A DNA stretch of 64,000 nt from Thalassobaculum sp. OXR-137 (GCF_034377285.1 NZ_CP139715.1:4386001-4450000), one strand, 5' to 3'; shown: positions 39,072-47,207, numbered from the stretch's first letter. A program made the numbers and translations. Notes: generated by a model from the letters alone, not told the origin.

Positions 39072-40351
39072 CCCCGGAACAGATACTGAAGCTGATCGAA
39101 GGCCACGAGCGCTGGCTTCAGCGCAAATCCGGCGGCCAGCGGGCGGACCTGTCCGGCTGCAACCTGTCGGAGTTCAACCTGACCAGCGCGATGCTGCAGT
39201 CGGCCAAGCTCTCCGGCGCCTATATGGCCCGCACCATCCTGGTCGGCGCCGACCTATCCTATGCGGACATGTTCTGCGCCAACCTGGACGGCGCGGATCT
39301 GGCGAAATCGCTGCTGATGCGCGCCGACCTGCGCGGCGCCTTCATGCGCGGCGCCAACCTGGCCGGCGCCAACCTGAAGGAAGCCGATCTGCGCGGCGGC
39401 GCGCTGATCAGCGGCAATCCGGCCGCCCCCGCCACGATCATCCGCGCGAATATCGGCCAGTCCGAACTGGACGAGGCGGAGCTGAACGGCGCCAACCTCT
39501 CCGGGACCGACCTGTCCCATTCCTCCATGGTCGGCGCGACGCTGGAGAAGACGCTGCTGTGCGGCGCCAACCTGTCGGGCGTCAATCTGGAGAACGCCAA
39601 CCTGACGGGCGCCGATCTGTCCGGTGCGAACCTGTCCGACGCCAGGATCGTCGGTGCGAACCTGTCCGGCGCCAATCTGTCCGGCGCGCTGATCCATCGC
39701 ACGATGCTGCGCAATTCCGACCTGCACGGCGCGATCCTGGAGAATGTCGATCTCTCCTCCGCCGATCTGGCCGGCGCCAATCTGGTGAATTCCGACGGCC
39801 GCGGCCTGTCCCGCTCCATGCGCGACATCCTGCGCGACCACGCCGTGTGGATCCGCGAGCAGGGACGCGGCGGCTCGCGGGCGCAGCTCGCCAAGACCGA
39901 TCTTCAGGGCATCGACATTTCCGACGTGAACCTGTCCGGCGCGGATCTGCGCGAGGCGCAGATGGCCGGGTCGACCATGCGGCGGACCAGCCTCGTGATG
40001 TCGGACCTGAGCGGCGCCGATCTGAGCGGCGCCGACCTGCGCGACGCCGAGCTGGCGGGCATCAACCTGTCCGGTGCCGACCTGACCGGGACCCGGGCGG
40101 CCGGCGCGAACTTCTCGGAGGTCGAGCTGAAATCCGCCGACGGCACGCCGACCGGCCGGATGTGGGTGTCGAACCTGTCCGGCGCGGTCTTCGTCGATGC
40201 CGACCTGACCGGTGCGAAGCTGACCGGGGCCAACCTGCGCGGCGCCAATTTCCAGGGCGCCCGGCTGGCCCGCGCGCATCTGCGCGGTGCGGAGCTGGAC
40301 GGTGCGAACATCACCCCGGAACAGATGGCGGAACTCGCCTCCAAGCCGTAG
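39068..40351 (+). CDS. Pentapeptide-repeat protein, two-module paralogue
   Basis: A 427-residue paralogue of the protein encoded at 37029-38282. The N-terminal cap MTPEQILKLIEGHERWLQ (H13, W16) leads into repeats such as NLSGANLSGA; a second cap, RDILRDHAVWIREQGRGG, begins near residue 252 and starts a second run. The C-terminal block before the last repeats again contains a GTPTGRMWVSNLSGA insertion matching the first paralogue. Pentapeptide-repeat proteins include gyrase-protecting DNA mimics and many proteins of unknown role; the neutral, Asn/Asp/Ser-rich faces here do not settle which. The stop is 16 bp from a convergent gene. Confidence 0.85.
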   Translation: MTPEQILKLIEGHERWLQRKSGGQRADLSGCNLSEFNLTSAMLQSAKLSGAYMARTILVGADLSYADMFCANLDGADLAKSLLMRADLRGAFMRGANLAGANLKEADLRGGALISGNPAAPATIIRANIGQSELDEAELNGANLSGTDLSHSSMVGATLEKTLLCGANLSGVNLENANLTGADLSGANLSDARIVGANLSGANLSGALIHRTMLRNSDLHGAILENVDLSSADLAGANLVNSDGRGLSRSMRDILRDHAVWIREQGRGGSRAQLAKTDLQGIDISDVNLSGADLREAQMAGSTMRRTSLVMSDLSGADLSGADLRDAELAGINLSGADLTGTRAAGANFSEVELKSADGTPTGRMWVSNLSGAVFVDADLTGAKLTGANLRGANFQGARLARAHLRGAELDGANITPEQMAELASKP

Positions 40352-40367
40352 GCGGTTCCGGCCCCGC

Positions 40368-41519
40368 CTACCAGCCGTTCACCCGCTCCCAGAACGCCAC
40401 CACCGGCTGCTTCGGCCCTTTGTCGAGGCCGTCGACAACCGCATAGCGGTCGTACATCGCCGCCGTCATGCAGACATGGTTCGGCAGCACATGGATCCGG
40501 CTGCCGATCGGCAGCACCGCCGGGTCCGCCCCGACCCCGCCGAGCCGTCCGTGCTCCTGATGTACCGCCTCCACCGTCAGCCCCGGCAGCGGCCGGCCGA
40601 ACGCGTCCAGCAGCAACCCGAAGCCGCAGTCGCGCGGCTGCGCCTGGGTCGAGCGGTCCTTGGACAGGGCGAGCGCGCCGGCATCGATCATCGCCGTACC
40701 CTGCTCGGGCCGCAGGTTGGTGACGCTCGCCATGACCGTCACCGCGATATCCTCCAACCCGCAGCAGCCGACCCCGGATTGGAACAGGTCCATGAACATG
40801 TACACGCCCGGCCGCATCTCGGTGACGCCGTCCATGGAGCGGGCGAACAGCGCGCCCGGCGTTGAGCCGACGCTGACCACCGGACAGGCGTGGCCCGCCT
40901 GGCGCAGCCGTTCGGCCGCCAGGACCGCGCCGGCCCGCTCCTGCTCGGCGATCTCGGCCACCGCCTCCGGGCTGCGGCAGCCGTAGGTGTGGCCGCCATG
41001 GGCCAGGATGCCACGCAGCTCCTGCCCGCCCTCGGTGAGGATCTCGGCGATCTCCAGCAGCTCCGGCGCATGGGCGTCGATTCCCGCCCGATGCTCGCCC
41101 ACATCGACCTCGATCATCACCGGGAAGGTGACGCCCCGGGCCCGGCCCATGGAGACGATCTCGCCGGCGATGACGACATTGTCGGTAATGACGGACAGGT
41201 CGATGCCGCGTGCCAGCAGATCGGCCGCCTGCCCCAGTCGCGACGGCGAGATGCCGACCGCCAGCGTGATGTCGGTGAAGCCGTTCTCGGCGAAGTACTG
41301 CGCCTCGCGCATGGTGGAGACGGTGATCGGGCCGACCTCCCCGCCCAGGGCCAGCCGCGCCACCTCCGCCGACTTCGCCGTCTTGCAATGGGGCCGCAGG
41401 CGCACGCCGAGCGTCTCCGCACGCTTCAGCATCCGGGTCAGGTTACGGTCCATCTTGCTGCGGTCCAACACCAGACAGGGGGTCGGCAGATCGCCGAGGC
41501 TCGGCGCGATATCGTTCAC
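40368..41519 (-). CDS. D-threonine aldolase / D-serine dehydratase-like PLP enzyme
   Basis: A 383-residue fold-type III PLP enzyme of the DSD1/D-threonine aldolase group, which also contains beta-hydroxyaspartate aldolases. The N-terminal LPTPCLVLDRSKMDRNL and the PLP lysine K46 in LRPHCKTAKS are clear. The metal-binding C-terminus HVLPNHVCM contributes H348 and C350. EVDVGEHRAGIDAH and GHTYGC are further family motifs. A GTG start with GAGGAG ahead is used. It is the last gene of the cluster running from 46317 down. Whether it cleaves a beta-hydroxy D-amino acid or dehydrates D-serine cannot be told from sequence. Confidence 0.82.
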   Translation of the reverse strand: MNDIAPSLGDLPTPCLVLDRSKMDRNLTRMLKRAETLGVRLRPHCKTAKSAEVARLALGGEVGPITVSTMREAQYFAENGFTDITLAVGISPSRLGQAADLLARGIDLSVITDNVVIAGEIVSMGRARGVTFPVMIEVDVGEHRAGIDAHAPELLEIAEILTEGGQELRGILAHGGHTYGCRSPEAVAEIAEQERAGAVLAAERLRQAGHACPVVSVGSTPGALFARSMDGVTEMRPGVYMFMDLFQSGVGCCGLEDIAVTVMASVTNLRPEQGTAMIDAGALALSKDRSTQAQPRDCGFGLLLDAFGRPLPGLTVEAVHQEHGRLGGVGADPAVLPIGSRIHVLPNHVCMTAAMYDRYAVVDGLDKGPKQPVVAFWERVNGW

Positions 41520-41542
41520 GGTCGTCTCCTCGCTTGGATCGC

Positions 41543-42490
41543 TCAGGCGACCCGGTGCAGCAGCTCGCGCCCGTCGCGCAGGCGGCTGATGTTCTCGCTC
41601 ACCACCGCCAGGCTGCGCTCCAGCGTGCCCAGGGTGAAGAACGCCACATGCGGCGCCAGCACCACATTGTCCAGCTTGAACAGCGGATTGCTCGCCGGCG
41701 ACGGCTCCTCGGCGAAGACGTCGAGGCCCGCCCCCATGATCCGCCCGGCGGACAGGGCGGCGGCCAGCGCCTCCTCGTCGACCAGCGGACCGCGGGCGGT
41801 GTTCACCAGGATCGCCCCCGGCTTCATCTGCGCGAGGGCCGCGCGGTCGAGCCAGTGGCGGGTCTCCTCCACCAGCGGGATGTGCAGCGAGACGATGTCG
41901 GACTCGGCCAGCAGGGTCGCCTTGTCGACCCATTGCGGGGTCGCCGGGTCGGGCGTGCCGCGCTTGGTAAAGATCACCCTCGCCCCCATCGCCTCCAGCA
42001 CCGGCGTCAGAAGCTGCGGCACCGAGCCGTTGCCGACCAGGCCGACGGTCTTGCCGGCGATCTCGCCCAGCGTGTCCTGCATCGCAGGCGGCCAGCCCCA
42101 GCCGTCGCCGCGCGCGGTGCGGGCATGGAACACCGGCAGGCGGCGCAGGCAGGCAAGCATCAGCAGCAGGGTCATCTCCGACACCGCCTGGCTGTTGGTG
42201 CCCGGCATGTTGCAGACGGCGATGCCGCGCTTCTTCGCCGCTTCCAGGTCGATGGTGTTCACCCCGACGCCGATCTTCTGCACCAGCTTGAGCTTCGGCG
42301 CGGCCGCCATGTGCTCTTCCTTCACCGGCTCCAGGTTGTGCAGCAGCACGTCGGTATCGACCATCTGCTCCAGAAAGCCCTCGTGATCCCGCTCCGAGCA
42401 GATCGCGACCCGCAGCCCCTCCTCCTTCGCCATCCGGTTCAACCGGTCGCGCAGCCAGGGGCCGACGTCGTAGTGATACAGAACCTTCAT
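41543..42490 (-). CDS. D-isomer-specific 2-hydroxyacid dehydrogenase
   Basis: A 315-residue NAD(P)-dependent 2-hydroxyacid dehydrogenase. The cofactor motif is degenerate at its third glycine: VGLVGNGSVPQ. The catalytic residues are present: Arg in LVNTARGPLVDEEAL, Glu in DVFAEEPSP and His in VVLAPHVAFFTLG. Family candidates are hydroxypyruvate/glyoxylate reductase, phosphoglycerate dehydrogenase-like and lactate dehydrogenase-like enzymes; the lack of ACT domains argues against SerA. The ATG at 42490 is 17 bp downstream of the enolase-like gene. The frame extends upstream but lies antiparallel to no homology. Confidence 0.87.
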   Translation of the reverse strand: MKVLYHYDVGPWLRDRLNRMAKEEGLRVAICSERDHEGFLEQMVDTDVLLHNLEPVKEEHMAAAPKLKLVQKIGVGVNTIDLEAAKKRGIAVCNMPGTNSQAVSEMTLLLMLACLRRLPVFHARTARGDGWGWPPAMQDTLGEIAGKTVGLVGNGSVPQLLTPVLEAMGARVIFTKRGTPDPATPQWVDKATLLAESDIVSLHIPLVEETRHWLDRAALAQMKPGAILVNTARGPLVDEEALAAALSAGRIMGAGLDVFAEEPSPASNPLFKLDNVVLAPHVAFFTLGTLERSLAVVSENISRLRDGRELLHRVA

Positions 42491-42507
42491 GCCGCCGCTT
42501 GTCCTTG

Positions 42508-43797
42508 TTACGTGCGTCCCCAGGGATAGGCCGATCGTGCCGGCAAGGCGGTGCCGGTCGGCACCTGTTCGGCCAGCCGCAGCCCCTCGTTCCATTTCGC
42601 CATGCGTTCCGACCGGGTGAAAGACCCGACCTTGAGCTGAGGAATTCCCCAGCCCACCCCCAGATGGACGATGGTCACGTCCTCGGTCTCGCCGGAGCGG
42701 GCCGAGACGATGGCGCCCCAGCCTTTCGCCCGGGCGGTTTCCAGTGCCTCGTGGGTCTCGGTCAGGGTGCCGATCTGGTTCGGCTTGATCAGCGCGGTGT
42801 TGCCGGCGCCCAGGGCGGCGCACTGTGCGATGCGGGGGGCGTTGGTGGTCACCAGATCGTCGCCGACGATCTGCACGCCCGCCGGTGCCGCCTTGGTGAA
42901 ACGGGCAAAGGCCTCCTCGTCGTCCTCGCCGAGCGGATCCTCGATGGAGACGACTGGGTATTTGGCGAGCCAGCCGAGCAGCATCTCGCTCAGTCCGTCG
43001 CTGTCGATCTCCCGGCCATCGCGCGCCAGGGTGTAGCGCCCGCCCTTGCCGAAATCGGAGGCGGCGATGTCCAGGGCGATGGCGACCTCGTCGCCCGGCG
43101 CGTGGCCGGACGCCTCGATGGCCCGCAGCAGACAGTCCAGCGCCTCCTCGTTGCTGTCGAAGGCCGGCCAGAACCCGCCCTCGTCGGCCACGCCCTGCAG
43201 CTTGCCGGCATCGGCCAGGATCTTCCCCGCCGCCCGGTAGACATCGGCCGTCCAGTCCAGCGATGTGGGATAGTCCGGCGCGCCGACGGCGACGACCATG
43301 AAATCCTGCACGTCGACCCGGCGCGCGGCATGGGCGCCACCGCCGAGGATCTGGATCTCCGGAAGCGGCAGCGGGCCGGGCGCGCCCTCGCCCGCCAGGT
43401 GACGCCACAGCGGTAGCCCGGCCGAGGCCGCGGCCGCATGGGCGAGCGCCATGGAGGTGGCGATGATCGCGTTGCCGCCGAGCCGGGACTTGTCGCCGGT
43501 GCCGTCCAGCTCGACCAGGCCCCGGTCGATGCCGGCCTGATCCTCGACCGGGCGGCCCCTCAGGGCCTTGGCGATCTCGCCGTTGACCGAGTCCACCGCA
43601 CCGCGCACGTCCAGGCCGCCGAACGCGGTGCCGCCGTCGCGCCGGTCCACCGCCTCCCCGGAGCCGGTGGAAGCACCGGCCGGGGCGATCGCGCGTCCCA
43701 TGGCGCCCGAGGCCGTGCGGATCTCCACCTCCACGGTCGGACGTCCCCGGCTGTCCCAGACCCGCCGGCCGATCACCGCGTCGATCGTATCGCTCAT
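42508..43797 (-). CDS. Divergent enolase paralogue
   Basis: A 429-residue enolase-fold protein, close in length to true enolase. Family landmarks are DSRGRPTVEVEI, PAGASTGSGEAV, VADEGGFWPAF, SIEDPLG, VGDDLVTTN and KPNQIGTLTE. Metal ligands D243, E286 and D313 and catalytic E206, K338 and K389 are kept, as is H156. Two active-site positions differ: the HRSGETED histidine is alanine (A366) and the QEFM glutamate is aspartate (D165). These changes, and the lack of glycolytic neighbours, suggest a related dehydration on another phosphorylated acid. The gene starts with ATG overlapping the kinase stop (ATGA). A weaker alternative is a simple second phosphopyruvate hydratase. Confidence 0.85.
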   Translation of the reverse strand: MSDTIDAVIGRRVWDSRGRPTVEVEIRTASGAMGRAIAPAGASTGSGEAVDRRDGGTAFGGLDVRGAVDSVNGEIAKALRGRPVEDQAGIDRGLVELDGTGDKSRLGGNAIIATSMALAHAAAASAGLPLWRHLAGEGAPGPLPLPEIQILGGGAHAARRVDVQDFMVVAVGAPDYPTSLDWTADVYRAAGKILADAGKLQGVADEGGFWPAFDSNEEALDCLLRAIEASGHAPGDEVAIALDIAASDFGKGGRYTLARDGREIDSDGLSEMLLGWLAKYPVVSIEDPLGEDDEEAFARFTKAAPAGVQIVGDDLVTTNAPRIAQCAALGAGNTALIKPNQIGTLTETHEALETARAKGWGAIVSARSGETEDVTIVHLGVGWGIPQLKVGSFTRSERMAKWNEGLRLAEQVPTGTALPARSAYPWGRT

Positions 43798-44831
43798 GTC
43801 CCTGCGCCTTCCGCACCCATCTGTTTCGCCCAGTCGTCCCGCAAGCCCGCGAGCGTGGAGGGCGGGCGTTTCAGCCAGCCGATCGCCGTCTCGCGCACCA
43901 GCGCCTTGTCCGTTTCCTCGGTCAGGTATTCCACCGGCGACTTGCCGTCGACCCGCGCCAGGAACAGCCCCGGCAGCAGGCTCGCCACCCTGGCCTCCAA
44001 GCCGGCCGCCTCTTCCCAGTCGACCTTGGCCAGATAGGCCGCGCTCATCCGCTCGAAGCAGCGCAGGAACCCGGTCGCCTTGCCCGGCACCCACAGGCAT
44101 TTCAGCAGCAGGTGGTTGAGGCAGAACGCCAGATCGAAGGCCGGATCTCCCCACCACGCGCATTCGGCGTCGAGAAACAGCGGTCCGGTCGGACCGACCT
44201 GGATGTTCTTCGGGCTCACATCGCCATGCACCAGGCAGCGCTTGGTGGCCGCCGTGCGCCCGACCAGGGCGGTCAGTTCCGCCGCCACCTCGGGCCGGGT
44301 GCGGCCGGCGGCTTCCAGATAGGGCTCCAGCCGGATCGCGTGGAAGATGCTGTCGGTCGGGAAGCGCTCGGCCAGTTCCGGGCGGGCGGCGGTCGCGGCA
44401 TGGATCCGGCCCAGCCGGTCGCCGACCGCATGGGCCACCGCCGGATCGGCGACACCGGCGGCCAGATCCCCCTTCCACAGCCGGTGATTCGACGGATCGA
44501 GCCAGGCCATGGCGAACAGCCCGGCCTGCGGATCGTGGCCGAGGATCTCCGGCACGGCTTCCGGCACCGCCTGCGCCACCGTCTCGAACCAGGCGACCTC
44601 GTATTCGTTGCGGATCACCGGCGCGCGCCAGTCGGCGGCGACCTTCAGCTTGGCCAGCGCCCGCTTCACGCAGAACGGGCCGCGCGCCGCATCGACCCGC
44701 CAGATATCGGAGGCGACGCCGCCCGTCAGCGGCGTCAGTACCGGCTGCTCATCGGCTTCGATCAGACCGAGACCCCGGAGCGAGGCGACGACCTCGGGCG
44801 GTGCATCCCGGTGGGCGTCCGCCCCGCTCAC
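43794..44831 (-). CDS. APH-fold small-molecule kinase
   Basis: A 345-residue aminoglycoside-phosphotransferase-fold kinase. The ATP lobe has CVKRALAKLKV near residue 54. The catalytic loop is CLVHGDVSPKNI (H202, D204, N209) and the metal aspartate is in FLDAECAWWGDPAFD (D221). The sequence style is closer to methylthioribose and homoserine kinases than to resistance enzymes. The GTG start overlaps the GNAT stop by 4 bp and the stop overlaps the enolase-like start, so kinase and enolase-like protein are produced from a coupled message. It probably makes the phosphorylated substrate for the enolase-like enzyme, which is inference. Confidence 0.85.
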   Translation of the reverse strand: MSGADAHRDAPPEVVASLRGLGLIEADEQPVLTPLTGGVASDIWRVDAARGPFCVKRALAKLKVAADWRAPVIRNEYEVAWFETVAQAVPEAVPEILGHDPQAGLFAMAWLDPSNHRLWKGDLAAGVADPAVAHAVGDRLGRIHAATAARPELAERFPTDSIFHAIRLEPYLEAAGRTRPEVAAELTALVGRTAATKRCLVHGDVSPKNIQVGPTGPLFLDAECAWWGDPAFDLAFCLNHLLLKCLWVPGKATGFLRCFERMSAAYLAKVDWEEAAGLEARVASLLPGLFLARVDGKSPVEYLTEETDKALVRETAIGWLKRPPSTLAGLRDDWAKQMGAEGAGT

Positions 44832-45319
44832 GCCGCCAGATCCCGCGCCATGAGCTGGACCTGCTTGCCGCCCGCCTCCTGGATGCCCACCGGCACGAAG
44901 CCGAGCCGCTCGTGGAACCGGAGCGATCCCGGATTGGGCGGATCGAGATTCACCTCGCAGGTCAGGCGCGGCACGCCGAGCCGGCGTCCGGCCGCGGCGA
45001 AATCCTCGTACAGCACCGCGCCCAGGCCGCGGCCCCGCTGGGTTTCGGACACCACGACCCGGTCGACATAAAGGAAACTGTCATAGGTCCGCTCGAACCA
45101 GCGGTAGTTCAGGCTGTCATAGGCGCGACCCGGGCGCAGGGCGATCAGGACGGCCTGCGGATCGCCTACGGGTCCGACGATCCGGAACAGGTCCGCCTGG
45201 GCCGCGAACTCGGCGAAGTCGGCGACGGTCAGCGCGTTCACCGCCGGGACGGCGGCATTGTTCAGGACGACCAGCGCCTCGTAGTCGCCGGGCTCGGCAT
45301 CGCGGATCTCTTGCGTCAT
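44828..45319 (-). CDS. GNAT acetyltransferase
   Basis: A 163-residue GNAT. It begins MTQEIRDAEPGDYEALVVLN, and its CoA loop reads SETQRGRGLGAVLYEDF near residue 95. The EVNLDPPNPGSLRFHERLGF segment is the conserved C-terminal part. Acceptor unknown. Its ATG overlaps the upstream stop as ATGA and its stop overlaps the kinase start. The fused upstream frame is non-homologous. Confidence 0.85.
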   Translation of the reverse strand: MTQEIRDAEPGDYEALVVLNNAAVPAVNALTVADFAEFAAQADLFRIVGPVGDPQAVLIALRPGRAYDSLNYRWFERTYDSFLYVDRVVVSETQRGRGLGAVLYEDFAAAGRRLGVPRLTCEVNLDPPNPGSLRFHERLGFVPVGIQEAGGKQVQLMARDLAA

Positions 45320-46317
45320 TCCGTCCGGCGGCCGCGCGCCGCCCCTCCCCGTCCGCCACGGCGTCTGCGCGCCGGTATGTCTCGTCCCAGCATCACCAGC
45401 ACGCCGGAAATGTCTACCGGTAGAGTGGCCGGATCGAGATGGGCGAGACCGTCCAGGGGCAGAGCGTCCAACCCGGCCCGGCCGTCGCCGGTCGGATCCA
45501 ACGCCTTTGAGAGAAGTGAGAGAAGCGGATCGGCCGTGCCGCCTGCCCCGGACGCGGCCATCAGGACCGCGCCGAGGGTCGGGCCCGGCGGACGCTCCCC
45601 GGAGACCTCGCCCAGTGCGGCGAAGACGCGTCCGGGGCCGAGCCGCCGCTCCAGGGTCGCGGCGACTTCCAGGGCTTCGGCAGGCGCCGCCGCGACCGAC
45701 GCGCTCATCACTCTCTCGGCCGCTAGGGAATTTCCTGCATCCAATGAGAGTGCAGCCACCCATCGGCGCCGATCGTCCGGCTCCAGCTCAGGGCACCATG
45801 CGGCGGCGTCGGGCCGCAGAAGGGGATCGCGAATCAGGAACGGGCAGCCCCGGTCGTCTATCAGAAGACGGGCGCCGCCCAGGGCCGCCACGCCCGAGAG
45901 ATCGGTCGCCACCGCCATACAGGGCGCCGTCCCGAGGGGGTCGAGAGCGGCAGGCTCCATAGCCAGATCCGCCAACGGCCGGCGCTGTCCGGCCATGCGG
46001 GCCGTCAGGGTCGCAAGCTCCACCGCCGCGTCCCCGCCCAGACCGACGACGGCGTCGCATTGATCGAAATGATAGGCGCCCACGGCCTCCGCGACCGCGC
46101 CCACAGACGCCCCGCCCGGATGCGCGAGGGGAAAGACCGCCAACCCGGCGGCTTCGAAAAGCGGGATCAACGGCTCGGGCCGACCGGCCCCATCGTGGAC
46201 GAGAAGAAGACGTCGAAGGCTGCGCGGCACGGCCCAGGCACGGACCGCGGCGTCGGCCTGGAGTCCGGTGCGAAGGGCGACCACTCCCCCCCAGACGATG
46301 CCCGCCTCGACTGTCAT
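45316..46317 (-). CDS. Degenerate iron-alcohol-dehydrogenase-like protein
   Basis: A 333-residue protein with the outline of an iron-containing alcohol dehydrogenase. CDAVVGLGGDAAVELA (from residue 87) aligns with the family's DAVVALGGGSxxDxAK. APCMAVATDLSGVAALGGAR followed by RDPLLRPDAAAWCPEL matches the PTTAGTGSE...DPLLLPDVAIxDPEL block. The GTGSE nucleotide/metal stretch is lost, and the usual metal ligands (D in ATGMDALTHAIEAY and three His) are not found. About 20 C-terminal residues are Arg/Gly-rich. It may be a non-catalytic or repurposed member. It is the first gene of the coupled cluster. Confidence 0.6.
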   Translation of the reverse strand: MTVEAGIVWGGVVALRTGLQADAAVRAWAVPRSLRRLLLVHDGAGRPEPLIPLFEAAGLAVFPLAHPGGASVGAVAEAVGAYHFDQCDAVVGLGGDAAVELATLTARMAGQRRPLADLAMEPAALDPLGTAPCMAVATDLSGVAALGGARLLIDDRGCPFLIRDPLLRPDAAAWCPELEPDDRRRWVAALSLDAGNSLAAERVMSASVAAAPAEALEVAATLERRLGPGRVFAALGEVSGERPPGPTLGAVLMAASGAGGTADPLLSLLSKALDPTGDGRAGLDALPLDGLAHLDPATLPVDISGVLVMLGRDIPARRRRGGRGGAARGRRTE

Positions 46318-46442
46318 CCGACACCCCGTTCCGCTCCCGGCGCCCGGTCCCCTCGGATCGGGCGCGGCCTCCGCCCTTCAAATTTGGGCCAACCTGCTTT
46401 AGGATAACGGTCGAAAGCGATCAGGTTCAGGAGCGACACGGC

Positions 46443-46652
46443 ATGGCGATTTCGAACGCGGCAGCAGCAAGCGCGGCACTTTCGGTGTCCGGCGTGCGCG
46501 CAGCGAACGAGCAGGTCCGCGTGCTGGGCCAGGGTCTTTCCTCCCTGCTGGCGGTGGCCGAGCAGATCGCCGACCAGGTGCCGGGCTCGGCCGCGACCCC
46601 GGCCGTCCCCGTCGATGCCGCGCGCGGTCAGAGCGTGGACGTATCGGCCTGA
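46443..46652 (+). CDS. Small helical protein of unknown function
   Basis: A 69-residue ORF with an AGGAGCG ribosome-binding site. It is Ala/Ser/Val-rich with a helical stretch VRAANEQVRVLGQGLSSLLA and no signal peptide. The layout is reminiscent of small YjfB-like motility-associated proteins, but the match is too weak to name. It is followed by a bidirectional terminator. Confidence 0.55.
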   Translation: MAISNAAAASAALSVSGVRAANEQVRVLGQGLSSLLAVAEQIADQVPGSAATPAVPVDAARGQSVDVSA

Positions 46653-46676
46653 CGGCAGCACCGATCCCCCAAACGA

Positions 46677-46706
46677 AAAGCGCGCCGACTGGGCGGCGCG
46701 CTCTTT
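46677..46706. terminator. Bidirectional terminator
   Basis: GCGCGCCG (46680-46687) pairs with CGGCGCGC (46694-46701) around ACTGGG, with AAAA ahead and TCTTT behind. It separates the small 46443 gene from the convergent XRE gene. Confidence 0.85.
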
Positions 46707-46733
46707 AAATAATGTCCGGGAGGTGGGGGAGGC

Positions 46734-47207
46734 TTACTTCTCTTCCGGCAGCGCGGTCGCGACCGACTTCACCATTTCGGTGATGCGCTTGCGCAGGTTC
46801 GGATTCTTGATCGAATAGTAGGCGCGCACCAGCTCGAGGGTCTCGCGGCGGGCCATCGGGTCCGTCGGGTTCTCCTCGTATTCGTCGCGCGGCTGGCCGG
46901 ACTTCATGCGGCGCGGGGAATGCGCCATCGTGTCGTCGGACATGTCGTCGAAGAAGAAGCTGACCGGCACGTCCAGGATCTGGGCGATATCCCACAGCCG
47001 GGACGAGCTGATGCGGTTGCTGCCGCGCTCGTACTTCTGAACCTGCTGGAACGTGATGTTCAGCGCCTCGCCAAGCTGCTCCTGGCTCATCCCGAGCAAC
47101 GTGCGACGCAGCCGCACACGGCGACCGACATGGACATCGATCGGGTTGTTGTTCGTGATCTGGTAGTTGGGATCATCACGACGCTTATCTACTTTGGCTT
47201 TAGCCAT
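46734..47207 (-). CDS. PraR-like XRE-family regulator
   Basis: A 157-residue cytoplasmic regulator with one Cro/C1-type helix-turn-helix at about residues 27-82: HVGRRVRLRRTLLGMSQEQL followed by NITFQQVQKYERGSNRIS. A linker with charged residues precedes a C-terminal helical segment (REETLELVRAYYSI-like) ending RKRITEMVKSVA. This architecture and sequence match the alphaproteobacterial PraR/PhrR group, regulators of quorum sensing, attachment and symbiosis in rhizobia. AAGGAGG sits 12 bp before the ATG, slightly farther than usual. Upstream is 434 bp of AT-richer DNA. Confidence 0.78.
   Translation of the reverse strand: MAKAKVDKRRDDPNYQITNNNPIDVHVGRRVRLRRTLLGMSQEQLGEALNITFQQVQKYERGSNRISSSRLWDIAQILDVPVSFFFDDMSDDTMAHSPRRMKSGQPRDEYEENPTDPMARRETLELVRAYYSIKNPNLRKRITEMVKSVATALPEEK

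Noticed and set aside
37029-40351. Regular repeats in the pentapeptide genes as a CRISPR or DNA repeat array
   Set aside because: Periodicity is 15 bp and in frame with A(D/N)LXX codons, so the repeat is at protein level.
43794-44831. APH-fold protein as an aminoglycoside-resistance gene
   Set aside because: It sits inside a metabolic operon and resembles metabolite kinases more than resistance enzymes.
40368-46317. Methionine-salvage cluster (MtnK plus enolase)
   Set aside because: The salvage enolase is RuBisCO-like or an enolase-phosphatase, not a true enolase fold, and no mtnA, mtnB or mtnD gene is present.
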